A DNA stretch of 34,544 bases from Deltaproteobacteria bacterium (GTDB lineage: Bacteria; Desulfobacterota; Desulfobacteria; Desulfobacterales; C00003060), in contig JAFGFW010000202.1 in the NCBI GenBank assembly GCA_016930875.1, forward strand, positions 1 through 34,544, given 5' to 3'. How positions within the stretch are numbered: position 1 is the stretch's first letter; every line of letters starts with the position of its first letter. The notes under the pieces were generated by a model. The model had not been told where the DNA came from and made no database searches. It was given only the letters and a program-made list of their open reading frames with translations. Positions 16,468 to 24,720 of this stretch are shown one piece after another. Both the position numbers and the translations under genes were made by a program.

Positions 16468-16639
16468 CGAACACATCGCCGCATACCACCATAAACTGGC
16501 AATCCTCTTCTTCGGCAATGCGCCCAAGTTCGCGGATGGCATCAAATCGGGATTGGGCAAATCTCTCCTGAACCGCTTCCGAGAAGAAGTGCCGGGTCAT
16601 TCCCAACTGCCAGTCACCTGTATGGGAAAAATGGATCAT
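16468..16639 (-). pseudogene. Truncated second sbcD-like 5' end
   Basis: The first ~57 codons (MIHFSHTGDWQLGMTRHFFS through VVCGDVFG) are nearly the same as the intact sbcD-like gene at 12760-13890. Over 157 bp (16468-16624 versus 13719-13875) I count about 14 differences, roughly 91% identity. The ATG at 16637-16639 has AAAGGA upstream, so the 5' end is intact. Just after the GDVF metal motif the similarity ends and the frame runs on without meaning to 16310. It is therefore a truncated paralogue or the product of a rearrangement that copied the gene's 5' end. Confidence 0.8.
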
Positions 16640-16661
16640 TTGTTATTCCTTTGCCGACTTT

Positions 16662-16865
16662 TCAGCCATGGCGCATCATGTCATCGACTTCTTTTTTCCG
16701 AAATTTCCACAGGCGACCGATCTTGTGCCCAGGCATATTTCTTTCACTTATCCACCTGTAAACGGTATCCCGCTTGATGCCGAGATAAGCCGCAATATCG
16801 TCTACGGAGAGCCACCTGTCTGCGTGCGGCTACGCACAGGCAGATCGATCTTCCATCTCGACCAT
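16662..16865 (-). pseudogene. Excisionase-like HTH gene with in-frame stop
   Basis: Minus-strand frame of 68 codons: MVEMEDRSACA, TAG stop, then PHADRWLSVDDIAAYLGIKR followed by DTVYRWISERNMPGHKIGRL and WKFRKKEVDD. The second part is a complete helix-turn-helix of the excisionase/MerR type (typical family start: MEDRWLSVxxIAxYLG). The stop lies in extra sequence between two copies of Asp-Arg, and that extra sequence is an imperfect palindrome (16815-16843). The simplest reading is that a short palindromic insertion broke the gene. Translation could still restart downstream only from a non-ATG codon. Confidence 0.68.
16815..16843. repeat. Short imperfect palindrome inserted in HTH gene
   Basis: The plus strand reads CCTGTCTGCGTGCGGCTACG then CACAGGCAG. 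The core TGCGT...ACGCA (16821-16825 with 16832-16836) is perfect and the flanks CCTGT/ACAGG add partial pairing. It begins with the same CCTGYCTG series as the palindrome at 63-86, suggesting related dispersed elements. It introduces the in-frame TAG in the HTH gene. Confidence 0.55.
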
Positions 16866-17062
16866 CTCTCAGACTCCTAACGGTACTTTTATTTTCGAAT
16901 GAATATACTCGCCAAAGGCGGAAAGGGAGGGCATACGCACTTCTCACATCATAAAGTCGAGCCATAATACCCTGCTTTATCCCGATCGTAAACCGTTGTT
17001 TTCCGTATTAGTATGGTTTAGTCCGTTCTCGAAAAAATGAATTATTGCATTGTGTCTTAGTG
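16866..17062. other. Intergenic, AT-rich, no gene seen
   Basis: Between the divergently oriented HTH remnant and the toxin-antitoxin operon. No coding frame of interest and no strong hairpin; presumably holds the promoter of the HTH gene and an upstream region for the toxin promoter. Confidence 0.4.
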
Positions 17063-17091
17063 TTGACAAAGGGCAGACAAAAGCGTATATT
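17063..17091 (+). promoter_or_regulatory. Strong promoter placing the start at the toxin ATG
   Basis: Perfect -35 TTGACA (17063-17068), 17-bp spacer, -10 TATATT (17086-17091; five of six). The toxin ATG is at 17098, only 6 bp past the -10 box, where transcription would normally start. No Shine-Dalgarno sequence precedes the ATG. The mRNA is therefore predicted to be leaderless or nearly so. Confidence 0.7.
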
Positions 17092-17097
17092 TGCAAC

Positions 17098-17367
17098 ATG
17101 AAATATTTGAATTGGAATATCAAAAAAAACGAGATTTCGAAGGTTGAGCGCGGGATTTCCTTTGAGGAAATTGTTTACCTGATCGAATCAGGTCAGATAC
17201 TCGGAATTGAAGAAAATCCAGCACGACCTAATCAGAAAATGTATATCCTGGAAATTGAGAATTATGCCATTGTTGTACCTTTTGTGGAAAACGATAATGA
17301 AATTTTTCTTAAAACAGCCTTTCCAAGCCGAAAATATACAAAACACTACGGCTTAAAGGGGGAATAA
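17098..17367 (+). CDS. BrnT-like toxin of a type II toxin-antitoxin pair
   Basis: 89 aa from the ATG at 17098. The pattern WNIKKNEISKVERGISFEEI, then MYILEIENYAIVVPFVEN and IFLKTAFPSRKYTKHY matches the small BrnT/RelE-fold ribonuclease toxins, which have a WDxxKNxxxxxxRGISFEE start and a final KTxxPSRKxT segment. Toxin-first gene order and a CopG-type partner support this. The longer frame starting at 17050 would run through the promoter, so the shorter start is chosen. The stop overlaps the antitoxin ATG by one base (TAATG). Predicted cytosolic mRNA interferase, by family only. Confidence 0.75.
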   Translation: MKYLNWNIKKNEISKVERGISFEEIVYLIESGQILGIEENPARPNQKMYILEIENYAIVVPFVENDNEIFLKTAFPSRKYTKHYGLKGE

Positions 17368-17663
17368 TGAAAAAAATTAGAAAAAAGGCATTTGAACCGA
17401 TTGATAAAGAAGAAAAAGAGTTGATGGAATCAATCGAACGAGACGAGTGGCGCCCTGTTAAGAATATCGACCAGGAAAAAAAGAAGGCCATGGCAGCAGC
17501 TCGAAACACCCTGAGAAAAGATAAGCGCATAAATCTCCGTCTGACGCAGAAGGATTATCATCAAATTCAGACTAAGGCTATTGAAGAAGGCATACCATAT
17601 CAAACACTTATTTCCAGTATTGTGCATAAGTATCTGAATGGTTTGCTAACTCCAAGGTCATAG
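17367..17663 (+). CDS. CopG/BrnA-like antitoxin
   Basis: 98-aa antitoxin with a charged N-terminal half (DKEEKELMESIERDEWRPV) and a C-terminal ribbon-helix-helix (KDKRINLRLTQKDYHQIQTK followed by AIEEGIPYQTLISSIVHKYL). This is the CopG-antitoxin pattern found next to BrnT-like toxins. The ATG overlaps the toxin stop, and GGGGGA sits about 5 nt upstream, so unlike the toxin it has a standard ribosome site. It should bind the toxin and repress the shared promoter. The pair appears complete and is a likely survivor of the island. Confidence 0.8.
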   Translation: MKKIRKKAFEPIDKEEKELMESIERDEWRPVKNIDQEKKKAMAAARNTLRKDKRINLRLTQKDYHQIQTKAIEEGIPYQTLISSIVHKYLNGLLTPRS

Positions 17664-17711
17664 GTGGAAACACAACAAGGCGTTCAAGATTGACGGGCAG
17701 GGATCCGAAGA

Positions 17712-20000
17712 CTACCTTGTATCTTCAATTGGCTCTCTATACGTGCATTTCTTGTCAAAACACTTCAGGTGTGGCCCGTCCCTTTTCGTGGTGCGCATCG
17801 CCACAAAAGGGGCGCCGCATTTGGGACAAGGTTGGGGCACGGGTTTGTCCCATACGGCAAACGTGCAGGCAGGATAACGGCTGCATCCGTAGAAGAGCTT
17901 TCCCCGCCTTGATCGGCGTGCGACAAGCTCGCCAGAGCATCCTTTCTCCGGACACTTGACGCCGGTGCGCTCGGCTTGTGAAATGCCTTTTTCTTTTAAA
18001 GACATCGTATTTTTGCAGTCCGGATAAGCAGAGCAGGCAAGGAAGGGGCCAAAACGCCCCTTTTTTCGCACCATTGGGCTTCCGCATTTTTCGCATACTT
18101 TGTCAGTCGGCTGGTCCACGACTGGACGGACTGCGTCGATCCGGCCTTTTTCATTGCGGGTGTAGTTCTGTGTGAATCTACATTCCGGATACCCGGAACA
18201 GCCGAGAAACGGACCGTTTCGTCCCATCTTGATTCTAAGAGGTTTATCACACTCAGGGCATCGTAAGTCAACGGACACACCCTCGCTCTTGACGCTTCTC
18301 ATCTCCTTTTCTGCCCGTTTTAAATCCTTTTTGAATGAACTGTAGAATTGCTGGAGCACAGTGGTGGAGTCTGTTGTTCCTTCTTCGATCTTGTCCAGGC
18401 TATCCTCCAACTGGGCAGTAAAATCGACGTTCAAGATATCCGGAAAGCCTTCTATCAAGAGATCGTTTACGATGAAGCCCAATTCCGTGGGTCGGAAATA
18501 ACCCTTGACCAGGTCCACATATCCCTTGCCCCTGATGGTGGAAAGGATGGTTGCATACGTGCTGGGTCTCCCAATGCCGTTCTCTTCCAGCTCCTTGACA
18601 AGGGATGCCTCGGAAAACCGTGGTCGTGGCTGGGTAAAGTGCTGTTTGGGGTCCAGCTTGTGGCATTTCAGTGCCGCCTGCTCAGTCAGGGGTGGAAGCG
18701 TTTCCTTGTCTTTTGATTGGCTGTGACCTTCATTTGAAGAGATATATAGGGCCATGAAACCGGGGAAGCGAACCACTGATCCGGAGGCTAGAAAGGTGTA
18801 AGGGCCTGCGGAAATAGTGATCGAGGTTTGGTCAAGGATCGCCGGTTTCATTTGACAGGCCACAAAACGCTTCCAGATCAATTCGTAAAGGGCTTGTTGG
18901 TCTTCGGAGAGGAACTGCGCAAGCTCCTTGGGTTTTCGAAAAACCGATGTGGGGCGTACGGCCTCATGGGCGTCCTGGACCTTTTTCTTGTTCTTGAACA
19001 CATGGGGTTTTTCCGGCACGTACGCCTGGCCAAACTCCTCTTGGATGAGCTGTCGAGCTTCATCGACAGCTTCCTGGGCGACACGTGTAGAGTCTGTTCG
19101 CATGTAGGTAATAAGGCCGACCGGTTCTCCAGGGCCCATTTCGAGGCCCTCATAAAGCTGCTGGGCCACCGTCATGGTTTTCCTGGCCGAAAAACCGAGC
19201 TTTCGAATTGCCTCTTGCTGGAGCTTGCTGGTAGTAAAAGGGGGCAGGGGCTTTCTTTGCTGGGCTTTCTTGACGACCTTTTCGACCCTGAAAATCGTGC
19301 CTTTAAGGTCCTTTAGGATTGACTGAGCCGCCTTTTCATCGGGGATGGAAAGCTTTTTGTTGTCTTTCTTGGTGAGTTTGGCCAAGAAGGGTGGCGGGTT
19401 TTCCCCTTCAAGCTCTGCGCTGATGCTCCAGTACTCCTCCGGCTCAAAAGCTTGTATTTCCCTTTCGCGTTCACAAATAATGCGAACCGCAACCGACTGA
19501 ACGCGGCCCGCGCTCAACCCCTGTTGGACTTTTTTCCACAAGACAGGAGAGATTTGATAACCTACGAGGCGATCCAAAATCCGCCTGGCCTGTTGGGACT
19601 CGAACTTGTTGTTGTTAAGCTCCTGCGGAGAAGACATGGCGGCGCAGATGGCATTTTTCGTGAGCTCGTGAAAGAGGACGCGGTAAAACCTGCGCCCTTT
19701 CTTTTTGAGGACCTCAGCCGTGTGCCAGGCTATGGCCTCACCCTCGCGGTCCGGGTCAGGCGCCAGATATACGTCCTTGAGGTTTCCGGCTGCCTGTTTT
19801 AAGGCACGGATGACTTTTTCTTTTCCCTTGATGGTCGTGTATTCTGGTTTGAACCCTTCCTCCACAGAGATACCCAGTTCCCTTTGAGGCAGATCCTTGA
19901 TGTGTCCCACGGTAGCTGCCAAATCAAAATCGGATCCGAGGTATTTTCTGAGAGTTCGTATCTTTGTGGGCGATTCAACAATGACTAGAGATTTGCTCAA
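17712..20000 (-). CDS. topA: DNA topoisomerase I
   Basis: Type IA topoisomerase, 762 aa, which relaxes negative supercoils. The Toprim domain has Glu9 in VESPTK and the acidic triad Asp82-Asp84-Glu86 in PDPDREGEA. The catalytic tyrosine is Tyr299 in LITYMRTDSTRVA. Four C-terminal zinc-finger modules follow: CPEC...CSGYPEC, CEKC...CSAYPDC, CPEKGC...CSRYPAC and CPKC...CFDKKC. The start is TTG (19998-20000) with AAAGGA 6 nt upstream. It is 67 bp after dprA and closes the yajC-to-topA block. Confidence 0.96.
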   Translation of the reverse strand: MSKSLVIVESPTKIRTLRKYLGSDFDLAATVGHIKDLPQRELGISVEEGFKPEYTTIKGKEKVIRALKQAAGNLKDVYLAPDPDREGEAIAWHTAEVLKKKGRRFYRVLFHELTKNAICAAMSSPQELNNNKFESQQARRILDRLVGYQISPVLWKKVQQGLSAGRVQSVAVRIICEREREIQAFEPEEYWSISAELEGENPPPFLAKLTKKDNKKLSIPDEKAAQSILKDLKGTIFRVEKVVKKAQQRKPLPPFTTSKLQQEAIRKLGFSARKTMTVAQQLYEGLEMGPGEPVGLITYMRTDSTRVAQEAVDEARQLIQEEFGQAYVPEKPHVFKNKKKVQDAHEAVRPTSVFRKPKELAQFLSEDQQALYELIWKRFVACQMKPAILDQTSITISAGPYTFLASGSVVRFPGFMALYISSNEGHSQSKDKETLPPLTEQAALKCHKLDPKQHFTQPRPRFSEASLVKELEENGIGRPSTYATILSTIRGKGYVDLVKGYFRPTELGFIVNDLLIEGFPDILNVDFTAQLEDSLDKIEEGTTDSTTVLQQFYSSFKKDLKRAEKEMRSVKSEGVSVDLRCPECDKPLRIKMGRNGPFLGCSGYPECRFTQNYTRNEKGRIDAVRPVVDQPTDKVCEKCGSPMVRKKGRFGPFLACSAYPDCKNTMSLKEKGISQAERTGVKCPEKGCSGELVARRSRRGKLFYGCSRYPACTFAVWDKPVPQPCPKCGAPFVAMRTTKRDGPHLKCFDKKCTYREPIEDTR

Positions 20001-20067
20001 CGGTGATCCTTTCTTGGTCTTTTTCAGTTTTCCATTATTTGGCTAACAAACTCAACCGGCCAACCAA

Positions 20068-21159
20068 TCAGCGTTCCGACCTGGCAAAGAGTTTACCGGG
20101 ATTCTGCGTCACCAGGCCTTTCAACTCCAGTTGAAGCAGCAGGCTTGCCACTTCTGCTGCAGAGAGCGACACCTGTTGAACCAGCCTGTCAATGTGTATC
20201 GGATAAGGACTCAATTCATTTAGGAGTATTTTCTCCTCAGGCGCAAGTTTGATGGCTGGTTGCTCTTTCGGTTCCATGGGCGCCATTGCCCGGTCGATGT
20301 TGAGTTCTTCGATAATATCATTTACGTGCTCAACGAGTTTGGCTCCTTGCTTGATCAGGCCGTGCGTGCCAATACTCTTAAATGACGTTACACTGCCCGG
20401 CACGGCAAAAACCTCCCGACCCTGCTCTGCAGCCAGCCTGGCCGTAATGAGGCTTCCGCTCTTGTGTGTGGCCTCAACAATGACTGACCCGAGGGACATT
20501 CCACTGATTATGCGGTTCCGAGCCGGAAAATGATGGGCATCAGGAGGGGCGAGAAAGGGAAACTCTGAAATAACCGCCCCGTTTTCGCTAATCCTGTGGA
20601 ACAGTTTCTTGTTTTCAGCCGGATAGATCGTTCCCAGGCCACACCCCAAAACTGCAATCGTCTCGCCCTTGGCAGCGAGCGCCCCTATGTGGGCAGCAGA
20701 GTCAATACCGCGGGCCATGCCGCTAATCACGGTAAATCCGCGGGCCACCAGGTCCCTGCTCAAACGTTCGGTAGTCGTGCGACCGTAGGATGTGGCATTT
20801 CGTGATCCAACGATGGCTATATTGAGGCTGTCCGGACGAAGCGTGCCAAACACATAGAGGACTGGGGGCGGGTCATGTATCTGGCGCAGGAGGGCAGGGT
20901 AGTCGGGATCCGAAAAGGTGATGATTTTGAAACCGTTTTTGCGGACAAGGTCGAGGTCATCTTCAACGTCCCTGGGAGCTCTATGGCGGGAAATCACCGA
21001 TGCCAGGCGTTCGTTAATTCCTTCAACGTTTAAGAGTTCTTTTTTAGATGCATTAAGAACCCTTTCAGGTTCTCCAAAATGCCTGAGGAGCTGCAGGAAG
21101 AGGCGGTTGCCCACGCCAGGGACAGATTTTAGTGCAAGCCAGTATTTGAGCGATTCCAT
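20068..21159 (-). CDS. dprA: DNA-processing protein DprA
   Basis: Loads RecA on incoming single-stranded DNA during transformation; 363 aa. N-terminal helix-hairpin-helix region (SVPGVGNRL), then the Rossmann-like DprA domain with VGSRNATSYG at 117-126, SGMARGID at 146-153, FPARNRIISG at 211-220 and SGSLITARLA at 234-243. The last ~60 residues form the DprA winged helix. The ATG overlaps the cpoB stop by one base (TAATG). A dprA-topA pair is common in proteobacteria. The gene does not prove competence. Confidence 0.95.
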   Translation of the reverse strand: MESLKYWLALKSVPGVGNRLFLQLLRHFGEPERVLNASKKELLNVEGINERLASVISRHRAPRDVEDDLDLVRKNGFKIITFSDPDYPALLRQIHDPPPVLYVFGTLRPDSLNIAIVGSRNATSYGRTTTERLSRDLVARGFTVISGMARGIDSAAHIGALAAKGETIAVLGCGLGTIYPAENKKLFHRISENGAVISEFPFLAPPDAHHFPARNRIISGMSLGSVIVEATHKSGSLITARLAAEQGREVFAVPGSVTSFKSIGTHGLIKQGAKLVEHVNDIIEELNIDRAMAPMEPKEQPAIKLAPEEKILLNELSPYPIHIDRLVQQVSLSAAEVASLLLQLELKGLVTQNPGKLFARSER

Positions 21160-21953
21160 TACAGCTTTTCAAGTTCTTTCAATTTGGCCCGTGCCTTGGT
21201 TTCTGCTTCGCTGAAAGGATAGTTTTTGATGACCCTTTTTAAAAAAATGCGAGCATTGCTCGGATCGTCCAAGGCCACGTAAGCATAACCTATTTTAAGC
21301 AATGCGTCAGGGGCCTTGTTCTCATCTCCGTAATGCGTCACGACCTCTTTAAAGGCAAGAATAGCGTTGGGGTAGTTCTCGATGTCATAGTAAATCTCTC
21401 CAACCCAGTACTGTGCATTGTCAGCAAGGTGATGTTCGGGATAATCCTGCAGAAAACCCTTAAGTAGAGCCAATGCCTCATCATAGCGATGCTGTGTATA
21501 AGCTGCAAGGGCTTTCTCATACTCACGTTCAGGGGAGCGTTTGGGAGATACAGCGGCCTTTTTTATCACTACCTGGGAGGTCGGCTTCTTGGGCGCAGGC
21601 TCTGTAACTGCTTTTTCAGTTGCCTGCGGTTTTTGGACGATCTCGGATGACGAAGGTTCCTTGTCCGGCACGGTCGGCGCAGGCTCGGGACGCCTTGATA
21701 GCCCTTCAACAGTCTCATCCAGGTTGTCGAATCTGGTCTCGAGCACATCAAGCCTGCCAAAGATGTCTTCTATTGTCTTTTGAGTTGCTGCATTGGCATT
21801 TGTTATCTGGCGCATTTCTCGTTGAAGCGCTGCCATCTTGGGGTCTTCTTCAGGATGAAACATGCCCTTGAATGAAGTGCAGGCGGGCAGCGCCACAAGA
21901 AGGAAGGCTACAAGAACGCCTGTCCAGCCGCAGTGGACATATGGACGGTACAT
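21159..21953 (-). CDS. cpoB: CpoB/YbgF-type TPR lipoprotein
   Basis: 264-aa periplasmic protein of the Tol-Pal-associated YbgF/CpoB family, which coordinates outer-membrane constriction and peptidoglycan synthesis at division. The N-terminal signal ends in VALPACTS, a good lipobox with Cys25, so it is probably lipid-anchored; E. coli CpoB is soluble. A coiled-coil trimerisation segment (about 38-86) and a Pro/Lys-rich linker follow, then tetratricopeptide repeats from residue about 145, including YEKALAAYTQHRYDEALALL and NAQYWVGEIYYDIENYPNAI. AGGAG lies 6 nt before the ATG. No tol or pal genes are present here; it sits 12 bp after secF. Confidence 0.88.
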   Translation of the reverse strand: MYRPYVHCGWTGVLVAFLLVALPACTSFKGMFHPEEDPKMAALQREMRQITNANAATQKTIEDIFGRLDVLETRFDNLDETVEGLSRRPEPAPTVPDKEPSSSEIVQKPQATEKAVTEPAPKKPTSQVVIKKAAVSPKRSPEREYEKALAAYTQHRYDEALALLKGFLQDYPEHHLADNAQYWVGEIYYDIENYPNAILAFKEVVTHYGDENKAPDALLKIGYAYVALDDPSNARIFLKRVIKNYPFSEAETKARAKLKELEKL

Positions 21954-21965
21954 ATGATACTCCTT

Positions 21966-23036
21966 TTATCGCCGCCTTTTCTTGAGTCGGCCTGCTGATG
22001 TTTTGGTGGCCTGCTGCCAAACAAGCAGAATCGGGCTTGCAACGTAAACTGAGGAATAAGTTCCTACGATAATGCCGATAATCAGGGCAAATGCAAAATC
22101 GTGAATGATGCCTCCTCCCAGCACGAAAAGGGCAACCACAACGACAAGGGTTGTGAGCGATGTCAGCAGAGTGCGGCTCAAGGTTTCGTTGATGCTGCGG
22201 TTTATAATGCGGTTATATGGTTGGCGATGATATTTTCGAGTATTTTCGCGAATGCGGTCAAAGACGATGATCGTGTCATTGAGCGAATATCCTATGATGG
22301 TGAGCAGGGCCGCAATGATTGGGAGCGTGAAGTCTTTGTTCATTAAAGAGAAAATCCCTACAGTGATCATGACATCGTGGACCAAGGCAACAATTGCGCC
22401 TGTGGCAAATCGGAGCTTCAGATAGAAACACAAGCCCAAGGTGACCAATATTGCGATCAGAATAAGAGTTGGAATGCTGACGTCGAATTTCTTCAGTGTG
22501 AAAAGGGCAAAAAACAGACACGATGCCACAATGATACTGAGCATCCACTTCAGTTCGAACCTCCCTGAGATGTAAACGATGATGAAAAGAATGGCGGAAA
22601 ACATGGCCAGCAAAGCCTTTTCACGAAGGTCTTTTCCCACCTTGGGACCTACCATCTCCACACGGCGCACTTCTGCCTCGTTCTCCGGGTATGCTGACTT
22701 CAGGACCTTTGTGATTTTGGGGGCAAGGCTTTCCAAAGCCGTTGATGATCCGGTTGCCCTAATCAAGTATTCGTTGTCTTTTGTTTCTCCGAACCCCTGG
22801 ACTGATGTTATATCCAAATCCGTGGTTCTGAGGGCATCCTTGATTGCCTGCGGAGGTATTGCCTGTGAAAACTGAACCTGAATAAGGGTGCCACCTGCAA
22901 AATCGATCCCGTAACTGGGCCCTCCTTTCAGTATGAGGGAGATTATGCTGGCAGCAATCAACAACAGTGAACCCGCAAAGGCGAATTTTCGTTGTCCTAT
23001 GAAATTGATATTAATGTCGGGTTTTATTAGTTGCAT
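21966..23036 (-). CDS. secF: Protein translocase subunit SecF
   Basis: Inner-membrane partner of SecD that uses the proton-motive force to aid protein export. Six transmembrane segments, a periplasmic domain after GIDFAGGTLIQVQF, and the conserved GYSLNDTIIVFDRIREN segment. I start it at the ATG at 23034-23036 (MQLIKPDININFIGQR), where SecF proteins normally begin, although the AAGGA upstream is 13 or more nt away. A GTG at 23097-23099, overlapping the secD stop, would add 21 atypical residues. Confidence 0.94.
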   Translation of the reverse strand: MQLIKPDININFIGQRKFAFAGSLLLIAASIISLILKGGPSYGIDFAGGTLIQVQFSQAIPPQAIKDALRTTDLDITSVQGFGETKDNEYLIRATGSSTALESLAPKITKVLKSAYPENEAEVRRVEMVGPKVGKDLREKALLAMFSAILFIIVYISGRFELKWMLSIIVASCLFFALFTLKKFDVSIPTLILIAILVTLGLCFYLKLRFATGAIVALVHDVMITVGIFSLMNKDFTLPIIAALLTIIGYSLNDTIIVFDRIRENTRKYHRQPYNRIINRSINETLSRTLLTSLTTLVVVVALFVLGGGIIHDFAFALIIGIIVGTYSSVYVASPILLVWQQATKTSAGRLKKRRR

Positions 23037-23098
23037 TGGCAGATATTGAGTTCCTTTTTCGAATTTTTGAGCGAAAATCAGGGGTTTTCGGTCAATCA

Positions 23099-24703
23099 CT
23101 AAATACTCAAACGTGTCACGCGTCGCTGGAACACAAGATAGTCAAAGATCAGCCTTGCTACTATGATAGCCGTGAAAAGGCTTGCCAATATACCTATACT
23201 CAGAGTCACGGCAAAGCCTTTCACAGGTCCGGTCCCGAACTGAAAGAGGACCAAGGCCGCAATCAAAGTCGTAATGTTTGCATCCAATATAGTTAGCGTG
23301 GCCTTGGCATAGCCTGCGTCTATTGCAGCCCTCGGAGTCTTGCCTAAACGCACTTCCTCCCGAATACGCTCAAAGATAATTACATTGGCATCCACAGCCA
23401 TGCCGATAGTGAGGATAATTCCCGCAATGCCCGGCAGTGTCAGCGTTGCCTGAAATGCAGCCAGGCCGGCAGCAATGAGAATGATATTTAAGAAGAGAGC
23501 GATATTTGCAACCATGCCGGCGCCTTTGTAATAGATCCCGACAAACAGGAGCACAAGTATCCCTCCAACGCACATGGAAACAATGCCTTTTTGAATCGAG
23601 TCGCGGCCCAAGGAAGGGCCAACCGTGCGTTCTTCAAGGATCTGAACCGGGGCGGGAAGGGCTCCGGCCCGTAGCACGATGGCCAGATCGTGAGCCTCTT
23701 CAGTCGTGAAATTTCCCGTAATGCGGGCATGGCCTCCACCGATTTTTTCCTGAATAACAGGGGCCGAGTAGATGTGGTTGTCCAGCACAATGGCCAAGCG
23801 CTTTTTAACATTTGCTTCGGTAATACGTTCGAAAAGGCGGGCCCCCTTTTTGTCGAAGTCAATCGTCACATAGGGCTCGTTAAACTGGGAATCAATTTGA
23901 ACCCTCGCATCGGTGAGGTACTCTCCGGTCAAATACGTTCGTTTTTGGACCAGAAAGGGTGTTTTTCTGGTACGTCCCGTGTCTTTGTCTTCAACTACCT
24001 GGTAAAGGAGCAAATCATTCGGTGGGACGTGCCCTTTCAGGGCTTCCTCCACGTCATGGTCTTCGTCGACCAGCTTGAATTCAAGCAGAGCTGTTTTGCC
24101 GATCAGGTTTATGGCTCTCTGAGGGTCTTTGATTCCGGGCAGTTGTATCAAAATTCGATTTTCCCCTTGGCGGCGTATGTCCGGCTCGCTTACACCGAAC
24201 TGATCGATACGATTTCGAATGGTTTCCATGGCTTGTTTTGCAGCCATTTCTTTTATGTACTCCACTTCCCGATCAGGCAGGTCGAGTTGTATTGCGAGGC
24301 CTTGACCCTCTGAGGTCCTAGATACCTCGCGGAGTAATCCGAAATCCTTGTCAAGCATGTTGTCAAAGGGCTCAATATCTTCTTGCTTCAGGATCCGAAC
24401 CGATATTCGTGTGTCGGTAGGGCGGCCAATATCGACTGGTCGTATTTTCGCCTTTTTCATAGCTGCCCGCAAGTCGTCGGCTGTACGTTCTATCCTGTTT
24501 TCAACGGCTTTTTGAGTTTGGACCTCCAGCACAAGATGTACGCCGCCCTGAAGATCCAGCCCGAGGCGAACCTTTTCCGACGGAAGTATTCCAATGGACG
24601 TCCACCACCCCGGCACCGTTGGACAGAGCGAAGGTACCACATAGATGCATGCCACGGCAACGAGTCCGACAATCAAGAATAACTTCCAGTTAAGTTGTTT
24701 CAA
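23099..24703 (-). CDS. secD: Protein translocase subunit SecD
   Basis: 534-aa inner-membrane translocase component. One N-terminal transmembrane segment, then the periplasmic region with LGLDLQGGVHLVLEV and FGVSEPDI, then five membrane segments including GMAVDANVIIFERIREE, whose Asp is needed for proton-driven function. The start is TTG (24701-24703) with AAGGAG 7 nt upstream. It lies 17 bp after yajC and leads directly into secF, the standard yajC-secD-secF order. Confidence 0.95.
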   Translation of the reverse strand: MKQLNWKLFLIVGLVAVACIYVVPSLCPTVPGWWTSIGILPSEKVRLGLDLQGGVHLVLEVQTQKAVENRIERTADDLRAAMKKAKIRPVDIGRPTDTRISVRILKQEDIEPFDNMLDKDFGLLREVSRTSEGQGLAIQLDLPDREVEYIKEMAAKQAMETIRNRIDQFGVSEPDIRRQGENRILIQLPGIKDPQRAINLIGKTALLEFKLVDEDHDVEEALKGHVPPNDLLLYQVVEDKDTGRTRKTPFLVQKRTYLTGEYLTDARVQIDSQFNEPYVTIDFDKKGARLFERITEANVKKRLAIVLDNHIYSAPVIQEKIGGGHARITGNFTTEEAHDLAIVLRAGALPAPVQILEERTVGPSLGRDSIQKGIVSMCVGGILVLLFVGIYYKGAGMVANIALFLNIILIAAGLAAFQATLTLPGIAGIILTIGMAVDANVIIFERIREEVRLGKTPRAAIDAGYAKATLTILDANITTLIAALVLFQFGTGPVKGFAVTLSIGILASLFTAIIVARLIFDYLVFQRRVTRLSI

Positions 24704-24720
24704 TCAATTGCTCCTTGACT

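Noticed and set aside
16662-16865. Amber (TAG) read-through or pyrrolysine in the HTH gene
   Set aside because: The TAG lies inside an apparent insertion; no pyl genes or recoding signal are visible, and a broken gene is simpler.
17050-17367. Longer toxin start at 17050
   Set aside because: The extra 16 codons run through a near-consensus promoter and do not look like the family's N-terminus.
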